A DNA stretch of 64,000 bases from a bacterium (lineage in GTDB: Bacteria; Eisenbacteria; RBG-16-71-46; CAIMUX01). The stretch lies in assembly GCA_030431975.1 (NCBI GenBank), contig JAUIHP010000001.1:267597-331596 (forward strand). The letters are read 5' to 3'. Both the position numbers and the translations under genes were made by a program. Position 1 is the stretch's first letter; every line of letters starts with the position of its first letter. The notes under the pieces are model-generated. The model was not told the origin of the DNA. It made no database searches and saw only the letters and a program-made list of their open reading frames with translations. Below are positions 43,224 to 51,022 of the stretch, in pieces.

Positions 43224-43769
43224 CTACCGCGGGCCGGGTCTTCCCGGTCGGCCACGCCTGTCCCCTTCGAAAGAGTCCGGCGATCGCTTCTCCAGCACGG
43301 AACCCGGTGACTCCTGCTCCAACGTTTCCGCCGCGCTCGGGTCGACCACACAGTAGGCTTGTCGACTGGCTCCGTGGCTCTCGACGATGGCGGCCGATCC
43401 GTCGATCAGGCGTTTGAACCCGGAGTCGCTGAGCTCCAGAAAGGTGATCTGGCCCCCGGGGAGGGTGAAGAAGTACTGCTTGGGGCCTCCCATGGCTCCG
43501 CGAATGATTCCCTGCGTGACCAGGGACTTGGGGTCGACCTTGCCTTCCACGTCCCGGGCCTGGTCGATTCGCTCCTGCTCGAGCTTCCGGTCGCGATCGC
43601 GTTTTGCGGACGCTTCCTCGGCGTGCTCCGCCTCTTTCTGGCGGCGCTCCTCGTCCAGCCCCTTGTGCCCCACGCTTTTTCGATGGACGCGCTGCTTGTG
43701 CTTGGCCTGCCGGGCCTGTTTTTCGCTGACCAGGCCGGCCTTGCGCAGCGCCTCTCTCATGTCCGCCAT
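43224..43769 (-). CDS. DUF2058 family protein
   Basis: 181 residues. The N-terminal half is a charged, coiled-coil-like region (LVSEKQARQAKHKQRVHRKS, ERRQKEAEHAEEASAKRDRDRKLEQER), and the C-terminal half is a compact domain with KQYFFTLPGGQITFLELSDSGFKRLIDGSAAIVE, typical of DUF2058 (YaiL). The extreme C-terminus (RRGRPGRPGPR) is Arg/Pro-rich. Function is unknown; the basic tail suggests nucleic-acid contact. It is convergent with pnp and has no operon partner. Confidence 0.9.
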   Translation of the reverse strand: MADMREALRKAGLVSEKQARQAKHKQRVHRKSVGHKGLDEERRQKEAEHAEEASAKRDRDRKLEQERIDQARDVEGKVDPKSLVTQGIIRGAMGGPKQYFFTLPGGQITFLELSDSGFKRLIDGSAAIVESHGASRQAYCVVDPSAAETLEQESPGSVLEKRSPDSFEGDRRGRPGRPGPR

Positions 43770-43971
43770 CCGGACGCACCTCCGCTTCGTAAGTCTCTAT
43801 TTTCTTGTGAGTTGAGAGGGGCTGGCGCCGCCATTCCCTCCCCCGAGTCACGGAGGACGCCAGTCCGTGTATACTAACGAAAGAGTCGCGGGCTGCCAGT
43901 GCCGATCGCGTTCGGAACCAGGCGCAAGACCCGTAATGGGACTCGAACCACTCAAGATCGAGGTGACAACG

Positions 43972-44775
43972 ATGAGACTCCAGCTTCTCCCCGCACTCGC
44001 TGTTTCCGCCGGCGTTCTTGTCGCCGGTTGTTCGGACGATGACAACAAGGTGACGACGCCGGATCCGGAAGTCGGAACCGTGATGATTTCGATGGAGCAT
44101 GTCGTCGGTGACGACGCTCTCCTCCTGGACCAGATCAACTTCACGAACGCCGCCGGAAACCAGTACAGCGTCGAGACCCTGAAGTACTATCTCTGCGACG
44201 TGTTCGTCATGGGGCCGGACGGCCGATTCGACGCCGGCAACGTCCAGTTCGTCGACGCTCGCGAACACGGCACCCACACGATCATGATCGAGGGCATCCC
44301 GCAGGCCCACTACGATGCTCTGGGCTTCACTTTCGGTCTGAACCCCGAATTCAACAGCGATGAGACGATGCCCGAAGACGCCCGCATTCCTGACATGGGG
44401 TGGCCCGAGGTTTGGGGCGGTGGCTACCACTACATGAAGCTAGAGGGCGATTACCTCGACTCCAAAGGTGGAGACCACAGTTACACCACACACACGGGTC
44501 GCTATCACAACGAGGACGAAGGACGTCTCCACGAAGAGCACTTTGTACCCTATATTCTCGACCTTCACCAGAACATCAACGACGGTGAGACTCTGCACGT
44601 CACGTTGACGATGGACATCAACGAGTTCTATGAAGGCGAGCACGAGATCGACCTCTCGACGCAGCGGATGATGATGGCCAACAAAGAGCTCCAAGATGAG
44701 ATCGAGGCCAACTGCACCGACCTGTTCACGCTTGAAGGCGGCGGAAGCCACGACGATCACGGCGACGGCTTCTAG
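43972..44775 (+). CDS. MbnP-family lipoprotein
   Basis: 267 residues from the ATG at 43972 (GAGGTGA upstream). The lipobox VLVAGC gives lipidation at C20. The MbnP-type pattern follows: QINFTNAAGNQYSVETLKYYLCDVFVMG, DAREHGTHTIMIEGIPQAHYDALGFTFGLNP, and a late GGYHYMKLEGDYLDSKG and FVPYILDLHQNINDGETLHVTL. Many His and Met residues and a His/Asp-rich C-terminus (GSHDDHGDGF) suggest a metal role; MbnP proteins are linked to copper/methanobactin systems. The adjacent moa operon on the same strand starts 58 bp downstream. No MbnH partner is present. Confidence 0.85.
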   Translation: MRLQLLPALAVSAGVLVAGCSDDDNKVTTPDPEVGTVMISMEHVVGDDALLLDQINFTNAAGNQYSVETLKYYLCDVFVMGPDGRFDAGNVQFVDAREHGTHTIMIEGIPQAHYDALGFTFGLNPEFNSDETMPEDARIPDMGWPEVWGGGYHYMKLEGDYLDSKGGDHSYTTHTGRYHNEDEGRLHEEHFVPYILDLHQNINDGETLHVTLTMDINEFYEGEHEIDLSTQRMMMANKELQDEIEANCTDLFTLEGGGSHDDHGDGF

Positions 44776-44833
44776 GAATCGAGCCAAGCCCCGTCGCCAC
44801 CAACAAAGGAGAAGGGGAGATCAGAACAGCACG

Positions 44834-45826
44834 ATGACCTCCCCCCCACCTCTTCTCGACTGGTCCAAGCGCAGGATCGACTACCTGCGCATCTCCATCA
44901 CGGACCGATGCAACGAGCGTTGCCTTTACTGCATGCCTCAAGGTCTCAAGGACTGGAAAGAGCACGACAAGATCCTCAAGTATGAGGAGATCCTTCGCGT
45001 CGTTCGCATCGCCGTCCGGCTTGGGTTCCGGAAGTTTCGGGTCACCGGCGGAGAACCGCTCGTACGCAAGGACGTCGTCCCGTTTCTGGAAGCGCTGGGC
45101 AACACGCCCGGCGTCGAGTCGTTCGGACTCAGCACGAACGCCACCCTGCTCGCTCCTGTCGCCGATCGTTTGCGGAAGGCGGGCATCGACTCGGTCAACA
45201 TAAGTCTCGATACGCTGGATCCGGATGAGTACAAGCGCATCACGCTGAAGGACCTGGAATCCGCCGTCGCCGGAATCGACGCCGCCGTGGCCGCCGGCTT
45301 TCCGCGGGTCAAGATCAACACGGTCTTGCTGAAAGGTCAGAACGAGGATCAGCTTCTACCGCTGGTTCGTTTCGCTCGGGAGCGAGGCGCCGTCCTTCGG
45401 TTCATCGAACTGATGCCGCTGACCACGACCGAAGTTCTGGGACCCGGCAACTTCCTCGCCATCGGTCATGCCCGCAAGAGGATCGAAACGGAGATCCCAC
45501 TGGAACGTGACCGCGAGGTGCAACTCGGTCACGGTCCGGCCGTCTACTACCGCACTCCGGAAGGGCAGCCCATCGGGTTCATCGGTGCCCTGACCGATCT
45601 ACACTTTTGTGAGACGTGCAACAAGATCCGCATGACCGCAGACGGAAAGATCCGTCCCTGTCTCGGCAACCACATGGAGTTCGAGATCAAGCAGCTGCTG
45701 CGCGAAAGCGATTCTGACGAAGCGATCGTGGCGCTCTTCCATGAAACGCTGGGGCTGAAGCCGATCGAGCACGAGTTCCGCGACAACTACCAACCCGGCC
45801 GCAGCATGACGGCCATCGGAGGCTGA
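44834..45826 (+). CDS. moaA: GTP 3',8-cyclase MoaA
   Basis: 330 residues from the ATG at 44834. The radical-SAM cluster is C-x3-C-x2-C in RCNERCLYC (~25), with GGEPL, followed by a second [4Fe-4S] site in CETCNKIRMTADGKIRPC near ~265-285. The C-terminus ends in GG (MTAIGG), needed for activity in MoaA. It converts GTP to 3',8-cyclo-GTP in the first step of molybdenum cofactor synthesis. moaD follows two bases after the stop. moaC and moaB are not in the window. Confidence 0.97.
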   Translation: MTSPPPLLDWSKRRIDYLRISITDRCNERCLYCMPQGLKDWKEHDKILKYEEILRVVRIAVRLGFRKFRVTGGEPLVRKDVVPFLEALGNTPGVESFGLSTNATLLAPVADRLRKAGIDSVNISLDTLDPDEYKRITLKDLESAVAGIDAAVAAGFPRVKINTVLLKGQNEDQLLPLVRFARERGAVLRFIELMPLTTTEVLGPGNFLAIGHARKRIETEIPLERDREVQLGHGPAVYYRTPEGQPIGFIGALTDLHFCETCNKIRMTADGKIRPCLGNHMEFEIKQLLRESDSDEAIVALFHETLGLKPIEHEFRDNYQPGRSMTAIGG

Positions 45827-45828
45827 GC

Positions 45829-46074
45829 TTGCGCATCCGGGTTTTGCTCTTTGCTCAGGTACGGATGGCCGCGGATCAGTCCTCACTGGATCTGGAGCTT
45901 CCCGAAGGAACGAAGGTCGCGGACGCGCTGCGCACGCTCGAGGAGAAGCTACCGGCGATCTCCCCGCACCTGTCCTCGTGCCGGGCAGCGGTCGGCGTCG
46001 ACTATGCGCATGCAGATCAGACGCTGGTCGAAGGCGATGAGCTGTCGCTGATTCCGCCGGTTCAAGGCGGGTAG
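45829..46074 (+). CDS. moaD: Molybdopterin synthase small subunit MoaD
   Basis: 81 residues from a TTG at 45829, with GGAGG six bases upstream in the end of moaA. The ubiquitin-like fold (VLLFAQVRMAADQSSLDLEL) ends in the obligatory C-terminal Gly-Gly (PPVQGG), which is thiocarboxylated to donate sulfur. It forms molybdopterin synthase with MoaE, encoded downstream, converting cPMP to molybdopterin. Confidence 0.95.
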   Translation: MRIRVLLFAQVRMAADQSSLDLELPEGTKVADALRTLEEKLPAISPHLSSCRAAVGVDYAHADQTLVEGDELSLIPPVQGG

Positions 46075-46089
46075 CCGACGCTCCTCTGT

Positions 46090-46193
46090 CTTTGAGCTCC
46101 GGAAGACGGCAAACGCACGATCTCTGCCCTCGAGTCGCGGAAGAAAGAGAAGCGCATTCCCGTTCTGAGCTGCGGAAGAAAGGTAAACCCAAG
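46090..46193. repeat. Imperfect ~35-bp repeat before moaE
   Basis: Three imperfect copies of a core GAGCTGCGGAAGAAA-like sequence (at ~46093, ~46131 and ~46167) precede the moaE start. They may include an N-terminal extension of moaE if translation began upstream. Confidence 0.5.
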
Positions 46194-46196
46194 TCT

Positions 46197-46658
46197 GTGA
46201 GCCTTCCCAAGACCGAGTCCCTTGTTGTTCTTACCCGCGAGCCGATCGAAGCGGTGCTCGCCGGTCTCGAACCGGAGTGGCGGACGGATGCTACTTCCCC
46301 GGCCGGCCGAATCGACTCACACGCGATCAGCGGACGCTGCGGCGCGTGGCTCGACTTCTACGGAATCGTCCGGGACACCGAGCCGGACGGTTCGCGCATT
46401 CGGGCCATCGACTACGAGGCACATGAAACGATGGCGGAGCATCAACTCGGACTCTGCATCGCACGCATCGAGTCGGACTATCCGCTGGACGCCGTCCTCG
46501 TCATCCACCGAATCGGCGAAGTGCCGGTCGGGGAGCCTTCACTGCTCGTGCGAATTCTTTCAGGTCATCGAGGCGAAGCGCTGGATGCCTGCCGCGACTT
46601 CATCAACCTGCTAAAGGCTGACGTTCCCATCTGGAAGCAACCAGTCCCAGCTCAATAG
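46197..46658 (+). CDS. moaE: Molybdopterin synthase catalytic subunit MoaE
   Basis: 153 residues from a GTG at 46197; a longer in-frame start at 46092 would include the repeats. The MoaE signature is evident: GAWLDFYGIVRD, DYEAHETMAEHQL, HRIGEVPVGEPSLLVRILSGHRGEALDACRDFI, then NLLKADVPIWKQ with catalytic lysines. Together with MoaD it makes molybdopterin. The operon is moaA-moaD-moaE. The next features are toxin-antitoxin remnants starting immediately after the stop. Confidence 0.95.
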   Translation: MSLPKTESLVVLTREPIEAVLAGLEPEWRTDATSPAGRIDSHAISGRCGAWLDFYGIVRDTEPDGSRIRAIDYEAHETMAEHQLGLCIARIESDYPLDAVLVIHRIGEVPVGEPSLLVRILSGHRGEALDACRDFINLLKADVPIWKQPVPAQ

Positions 46659-46662
46659 ACTA

Positions 46663-46749
46663 TTGATCGTTCAGAAGATCCGTTCCGGCCAGGCCAAAGG
46701 CCGACCGTGGGACGAGGTCTACGACGACCTCAAACAAAAGCGCGGATGA
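46663..46749 (+). pseudogene. Truncated antitoxin remnant
   Basis: The open frame from TTG at 46663 ends at 46749 and reads a short C-terminal segment (IRSGQAKGRPWDEVYDDLKQKRG) that resembles the tail of an addiction-module antitoxin. Its stop overlaps the next remnant's ATG as ATGA, the usual layout of antitoxin-toxin pairs. The N-terminal part has been lost. Confidence 0.55.
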
Positions 46750-46888
46750 GTAAGACCCTCATTGTCCTCGACCAGGCTGAGGAGGAGCTCACTATGCCGA
46801 GGAGTGGTTTGAGCAGCGGAGGCCACGGCTCGGCGCCGAGTTCGTCGAAGCCGTCCGCGAGGCCACGAGTAAGCCATTGACTTACTAG
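46746..46888 (+). pseudogene. Frameshifted ParE/RelE-type toxin remnant
   Basis: The ATG at 46746 begins MSKTLIVLDQAEEELT; a one-base deletion near 46792 shifts the frame. The -1 frame continues with YAEEWFEQRRPRLGAEFVEAVREA and ends in TAG at 46886-46888. The joined product matches the N-terminal helices of ParE/RelE toxins (A-E-x-W-F/Y-E-x-R-R-P-x-L-G-x-x-F), but the C-terminal strands are missing. It is a dead toxin gene. Confidence 0.7.
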
Positions 46889-46895
46889 GTCAATG
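46875..46895. promoter_or_regulatory. Inverted-repeat operator in front of brnT
   Basis: CATTGAC, a seven-base spacer TTACTAG and GTCAATG form a perfect palindrome. It overlaps the -35 box of the promoter listed next, so binding of the antitoxin would block transcription. The left arm lies in the toxin remnant. Confidence 0.65.
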
Positions 46896-46904
46896 ACTTA
46901 TATT
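46877..46904 (+). promoter_or_regulatory. Sigma-70-like promoter of the brnT operon
   Basis: TTGACT (46877-46882) and TATATT (46899-46904) are separated by 16 bp. The predicted start falls at the brnT ATG (46911), so the transcript may be leaderless. The nearby in-frame ATG at 46893 lies inside the promoter and is therefore unlikely to be the real start. Confidence 0.65.
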
Positions 46905-46910
46905 CTCGCA

Positions 46911-47201
46911 ATGGAGTTCACTTGGAACGAAGAGAAGAATGCCACGAATCTCGCCAAGCATGGGCTCTGCTTCGAAGAGGTCGTGCCACTCTTCACGTCA
47001 GGTGCGGACTACCTAGAGCTGTTCGACGAGGCTCACTCCGACGATGAGGAGCGCTTCATAGCCATCGGACCGATATCTCACTCGGTCATCCTGGTCGTCT
47101 GGACGGAGCAAGAAGAGGGCACTGTTCGAATCATCAGTGCGCGTCGAGCAACGAAGCGAGAGCGCACTGCCTTCGAGAGGTACATGGAGAATCAGCGATG
47201 A
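46911..47201 (+). CDS. brnT: BrnT-family ribonuclease toxin
   Basis: 96 residues from the ATG at 46911. The BrnT pattern is complete: MEFTWNEEKNATNLAKHGLCFEEV, ERFIAIGPISHSVILVVW, and IISARRATKRERTAFERY. Family members are RelE-fold ribonucleases that stop translation. The stop overlaps the next gene's ATG by four bases. A promoter with a palindromic operator lies just upstream and no ribosome site is seen, fitting a leaderless transcript. Confidence 0.93.
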   Translation: MEFTWNEEKNATNLAKHGLCFEEVVPLFTSGADYLELFDEAHSDDEERFIAIGPISHSVILVVWTEQEEGTVRIISARRATKRERTAFERYMENQR

Positions 47202-47488
47202 GTGACATCCCAGAACTCACCCCGGACCAGCTCGCTCAGGCGATCCCTGCGCGCGTTAGGAAACGCCTGATGGCAGGGAAGTTCGAGTCGGGTGACGATG
47301 TTGTCGCGCTTCGGCAATTCGTGGGCCTTACGCAGGTCCGTTTTGCCGAAGCCATGGGAATCAGCGTCCACACACTTCGGAACTGGGAACAAGGTAGACG
47401 CCTTCCCGAAGGCCCGGCGGTTGCCCTACTAAGAATCGCTGCCCGCCATCCCAAGATCATCCGGGAGAATCTTAACTCGGCGGCGTAG
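47198..47488 (+). CDS. HTH-type antitoxin of the BrnT pair
   Basis: 96 residues. An Xre-type HTH is visible: ALRQFVGLTQVRFAEAMGISVHTLRNWEQGRRLPEGPAVALLRI. In this pair the antitoxin is therefore an HTH protein of the HigA/NadS type and not the ribbon-helix-helix BrnA usual for BrnT. It should neutralise BrnT and repress at the upstream palindrome. ATGA overlap shows coupled translation. Confidence 0.9.
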   Translation: MSDIPELTPDQLAQAIPARVRKRLMAGKFESGDDVVALRQFVGLTQVRFAEAMGISVHTLRNWEQGRRLPEGPAVALLRIAARHPKIIRENLNSAA

Positions 47489-47520
47489 GGCGATGCTGCT
47501 AACGAGGGATTGCACCTCGG

Positions 47521-48324
47521 TCACGGAATCGGCGGAGGATCCGTGACGACCACGATGACGTTGGACAACGGCGAGTACTGCCCTTCGTCGTCGAGAACCT
47601 TCATCCCGAAGTTGTAGGTAGTCGACGGGGTCAGATTCGGGATCTCCCAGATCTCCGTCGTCCCGGGCGGGCCGGGCACCGGCGACTTGTCGGGAATGCC
47701 GTCACCGATGATGTCGAAAAAGGTCTCCTCCGTGATCGGGTCCACCGAGAACCGAATGTCATAGGCGAAAGCCAAGCCTTCGTTGCCGTCATCTCCAACT
47801 GCCGTCCACATCAAGACGACTGAATTGTCGGTCACGGAAACCTGGACCAGGTCCGTGACTGCGGCGGGAGGACCGGCATCCGGCGGTTCGGCCGTGCGCA
47901 CGGAATGAATGTTGGAGATCCCCGACCAGTTGCCCACCTCATCTCTCGCCGAAACGACGAAGTAGTAGAGGGTCAAAGGGGTCAGGCCCTGGACGGTGAC
48001 CCGCTCGAGTTGCCCTGCCGTAACGGGATCGGAAATCTCGAGCTCACGTGCGTCCTGCCAGTTCTCGGGTGTGATCTCTTTCTGCGACATGCGCAGGTCG
48101 TACTTGTCGGCCTGACCGACATCCAGATCGTCGCCGGGAGCGGTCCAGTTGAGGTTGAGTTGCCTAGACAAGACCTGAGTGCTTCCGAGATCGAGAATGT
48201 CCTCCGGCGGCGTCACGTCCGGCGGTTCCGGCTCCGGGTTCGTGCTGTCGTCGCCACATCCCGCCGACAGAATCAGGCACAGACCCAGCAGTCCCGCCAG
48301 AAGTCTTCCGTCTCTATTCATCAT
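47521..48324 (-). CDS. Fibronectin type III repeat lipoprotein
   Basis: 267 residues from an ATG at 48324 (GAGGTGGGG upstream). The lipobox ILSAGC gives lipidation at ~C23, then a Pro/Glu linker. Two Fn3 domains follow, each with the pattern LNWTAPGDDLDVGQADKYDLRMS and VLMWTAVGDDGNEGLAFAYDIRFS, ending in TTYNFGMKVLDDEGQYSPLSN. The repeat is typical of candidate-phylum surface lipoproteins. It is paralogous to the next gene on the same strand. The function is unknown, possibly surface carbohydrate or protein binding. Confidence 0.88.
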   Translation of the reverse strand: MMNRDGRLLAGLLGLCLILSAGCGDDSTNPEPEPPDVTPPEDILDLGSTQVLSRQLNLNWTAPGDDLDVGQADKYDLRMSQKEITPENWQDARELEISDPVTAGQLERVTVQGLTPLTLYYFVVSARDEVGNWSGISNIHSVRTAEPPDAGPPAAVTDLVQVSVTDNSVVLMWTAVGDDGNEGLAFAYDIRFSVDPITEETFFDIIGDGIPDKSPVPGPPGTTEIWEIPNLTPSTTYNFGMKVLDDEGQYSPLSNVIVVVTDPPPIP

Positions 48325-48420
48325 CCCCACCTCTTTCCCAAGAACCCACATCCCGATGATCCCGGATCTCTTTTCCACTTGCAGCACACCTCTTCCAGCG
48401 CAGTTGCACGACGGAACTCG

Positions 48421-49224
48421 TCATCTCGCCGTCGGGAACGCCACCATAGCGTTTGCCGAGACCGGGCTCGAATTGTTGGCCTCATCCCAAACCTGGATCG
48501 CAAACCAGATCTCTCCCCGCGCTCCCGGAACCGTCACGTCGATTTCCTCCGGCGTTCCCGACGGTTGCGGGAACGGAGTCTCGGAAAGAAACGTGCTGTC
48601 GCGGAAGTTGTCGTCGCGAAGTTCATGACCGGCGTAACGGATGATGTATCCGGACGCCGTACCGCGGCCGCCGTCGTCTCCGGTTGCGGTCCACTTCAGA
48701 CGCACCCGCTCCGGAGCCAGAATGAGCGCCGTCAGGTCGTCGATCGCGTCGGGCGCATCATGGTCGGGAGCATCGTCCAACCCCACGAATACGACATTGG
48801 AAATCTCCGAGACGTTGCTCATGTCATCGATGGTGCGAAGAGCGAAGTGATACTCGGTCTCGGTATCCAGTCCCAGAATGATGAAGATGTCGTCGCGCCC
48901 GGGCCGGCTGGGAGGCGGCTCGCCCGAGATCTGGGTGGCTTTGTCCCAGTTCCACGGACCGATCGGGTCGACATAGCGGCGCATGTCATAGCGCCAGGCC
49001 TGTCCTTCGAACTCGTCGTCACCCGGGGAGGTCCAAATCAAGGTCAGAGCGTCGTCCGTCCACGAGGACAGACGGAGGTCGTCGACACGTCCCGGCGGAA
49101 CGTCATCCCTGGGGATCGTCGTCGGCTCGGGATCCGTATCAGAGCAGCCGGAGAGGAGGATGCCGCTTCCGATCAAAAACAACGGTAGGAGCTGTCTCGA
49201 ACGCATGCCGTCTTTCTGAGCCAT
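48421..49224 (-). CDS. Fibronectin type III repeat lipoprotein (paralog)
   Basis: 267 residues; an in-frame ATG at 49206 is an alternative start. The lipobox ILLSGC precedes an Asp/Pro-rich linker. Two Fn3 domains have the same pattern as the neighbour: LTLIWTSPGDDEFEGQAWRYDMR and VRLKWTATGDDGGRGTASGYIIRYA. The pair 47521-49224 is probably a local duplication. Co-transcription is likely because the gap is only ~96 bp. Confidence 0.88.
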   Translation of the reverse strand: MAQKDGMRSRQLLPLFLIGSGILLSGCSDTDPEPTTIPRDDVPPGRVDDLRLSSWTDDALTLIWTSPGDDEFEGQAWRYDMRRYVDPIGPWNWDKATQISGEPPPSRPGRDDIFIILGLDTETEYHFALRTIDDMSNVSEISNVVFVGLDDAPDHDAPDAIDDLTALILAPERVRLKWTATGDDGGRGTASGYIIRYAGHELRDDNFRDSTFLSETPFPQPSGTPEEIDVTVPGARGEIWFAIQVWDEANNSSPVSANAMVAFPTAR

Positions 49225-49272
49225 GGCCCAACACCCCGGCGATGACCAGCTTCGTTTCCGAGCATAGCGGAA

Positions 49273-50091
49273 TCAGACGTCGTCGTGGGCGACGATATAC
49301 GCAATCCAGCCCGGCTCCGGCTCCCGGTGTTTCGCCGGCCGGAAGACCCCGTTGCCCTCTCCGTCGGCGTCCGTGCCCTCCCAGTAGACGGTCACATGGT
49401 CGAAACCGATCTCCTCGAGGATGTCGGTGACTTCGCGAATCGTCCACATCCTCCAGTCGTAGACGAAGGCCTTCTTCATCCAGGTGCCGTCCGGGAACTC
49501 GAAATGGATGTGATAGAGAGTCTCGTTGGTGATGGAGTCGTAACTGACCTGCTCCCAGTGGTAGTCGTAGCCCTCGAGTTCCTTGACCTCGGTGTCGAGC
49601 TCCTGGCTTTCGCTACCGCCGAAGATGTCCATGAAGAGCATGCCGCCCTTGGCCAGCGAGTCGCGGGCCGCCGTCAGATACTCCTTCAGCCCGTCGCGCG
49701 TCTTGAAGATGAAGTAGGAGAAATTCATCGCGGCGATGAGGTCGACCTTGGGAGAGGTCACGTTGAGGACGTTGTCCTCGAGCAGCGTGACATGCTTGGC
49801 CGCATCACCCAAAGGGGCCAGGTTGCGCTCGCGGCCCCAGTCCAGCGTGGGCCGATCCAGGTCGACCCCGATGGCCCGATTGCTCGCGCGGTGAGCGACC
49901 CAAGCCGCGGCCAGAGCCGCCGTCCCGCAGAAATCTTCTTTCAGAAGCGACGGCAGTTCGCCGCGTGTGCGCTTGTAGACCCGGTCAAAGAAGCGGACAT
50001 CCGCTTCCGGCTCCTGGACGGCCTTCTCGTAGAGCTCGTGCTTGTCGCGGTTCACACCTTGACGCTTGATTCGTTTCTTTGGCTTGCCCAC
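49273..50091 (-). CDS. Class I SAM-dependent methyltransferase
   Basis: 272 residues from a GTG at 50091, preceded by GAGG six bases away; this decides the start over a longer frame. The SAM loop is LKEDFCGTAALAAAW, followed by AIGVDLDRPTLDWGRERN (ribose-contact Asp), DLIAAMNFSYFIFKTRD and GGMLFMDIFGG. The C-terminal part has VYDWRMWTIREVTDILEEIGF, common in small-molecule methyltransferases. The N-terminus is basic. The substrate is unknown. Confidence 0.88.
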   Translation of the reverse strand: MGKPKKRIKRQGVNRDKHELYEKAVQEPEADVRFFDRVYKRTRGELPSLLKEDFCGTAALAAAWVAHRASNRAIGVDLDRPTLDWGRERNLAPLGDAAKHVTLLEDNVLNVTSPKVDLIAAMNFSYFIFKTRDGLKEYLTAARDSLAKGGMLFMDIFGGSESQELDTEVKELEGYDYHWEQVSYDSITNETLYHIHFEFPDGTWMKKAFVYDWRMWTIREVTDILEEIGFDHVTVYWEGTDADGEGNGVFRPAKHREPEPGWIAYIVAHDDV

Positions 50092-50490
50092 GTTTTCCTC
50101 GTTGCGTGATTCGGTACGACTCCGGCGCGACAGCGTAGCCGCGCGACGCCCAGCCCTCAAGACTCGCTGCGCAAAGGTCTGCGGAGGGCCTCCCAAGAAA
50201 ACGCTAACTCACAGGGCATGTATCCTTGTGGCAACGACTTACAAGACCCCTTCCCGGCCAACAATTGCTTCCGGGGTGGTCGCGGTTCGATTCCCACTGT
50301 ATCGTAAAAGAGGTTCGCGGCTTCGAAGCGGCGGAAATCCTGTCCGGCTATGGAAGGTTTTTGCTGATTCGGAGTATTAGCCGCAGAAGGTTTCCGACAA
50401 TGGAATCCAACAAGTTGTGCGCAATCGAATGAGGTTGCAAAGCATCCAACCGGTAACCGCCGAACCAAAGGAGCAAGAGGGAGGAAGGAC
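50092..50490. other. Divergent intergenic region
   Basis: This 399-bp stretch lies between the minus-strand methyltransferase and the plus-strand coiled-coil protein gene, so it should carry both promoters. A sequence resembling a tRNA T-loop (GGTTCGATTCC near 50286) occurs, but its flanking stem does not pair and no other tRNA arms are found. No ORF with a ribosome site is convincing. Confidence 0.4.
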
Positions 50491-50952
50491 ATGAACGCCA
50501 CGCAGAAAAGCCCGCAATCCCATCTTTTTGCTAACGAGCCCGAGAAGCTCGTCAGCCGGCTCCGAGAGATCCAGTCGATCGCCGCACCGGGTACGCAGTC
50601 GACCCCGCGTCAGGCGCTCTCCGCAGCCATTGAATCCCTCGAAGAGCTGATTCCTATCCTCCGCCAGCATTTGAGCGCCCAAAGTCTTCTCAGTCAGGAC
50701 TGGGACTCGGCCGGTCGGACCCGAATGGAAGAGCAGCTGAATCAAAGCCGCTCCAAGCTGCGCGAGCTGCAGGTCCTGGCCGAGAGCGGCCGGCGTCTGC
50801 TTTCCGATGAAGAGCCGCAGGAGGACGAGACCTCTGCGGATCCCGTTGCCGAAGCGCTGAATGCCTATCTCGTCCCGAGCCTGGACGACATGACGGAAGC
50901 TCTGGAGGCGCAGGAAGCCCTTCGTCCGAGCAGCACGACAGCGCAGAGCTAG
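50491..50952 (+). CDS. Hypothetical helical protein
   Basis: 153 residues from the ATG at 50491 (GGGAGGAAG upstream). Residues ~16-105 are predicted helical with Leu/Gln heptads (LVSRLREIQSIAA, LSAAIESLEELIPILRQHLSAQ, RMEEQLNQSRSKLRELQVLAESG), probably a coiled coil. An acidic linker (~105-118) leads to a second short helix. No domain or signal is recognised. A good terminator lies ~70 bp downstream. Function unknown. Confidence 0.75.
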   Translation: MNATQKSPQSHLFANEPEKLVSRLREIQSIAAPGTQSTPRQALSAAIESLEELIPILRQHLSAQSLLSQDWDSAGRTRMEEQLNQSRSKLRELQVLAESGRRLLSDEEPQEDETSADPVAEALNAYLVPSLDDMTEALEAQEALRPSSTTAQS

Positions 50953-51022
50953 CGGAAAGCCAAGGTGGACAGGGTCACGGCGGGCAACTGACGTGACCGG
51001 TCCTACAGACTGAGAATCTTCT

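Noticed and set aside
43936..43965. Possible minus-strand tRNA T-arm (GGACTCGAACCA) upstream of the MbnP gene
   Set aside because: Only two of five T-stem pairs form, and no acceptor or anticodon stem was found nearby.
50270..50310. tRNA-like T-loop (GGTTCGATTCC) between the methyltransferase and the coiled-coil gene
   Set aside because: The five-base T-stem does not pair, and no D-arm, anticodon arm, acceptor stem or CCA can be drawn around it.
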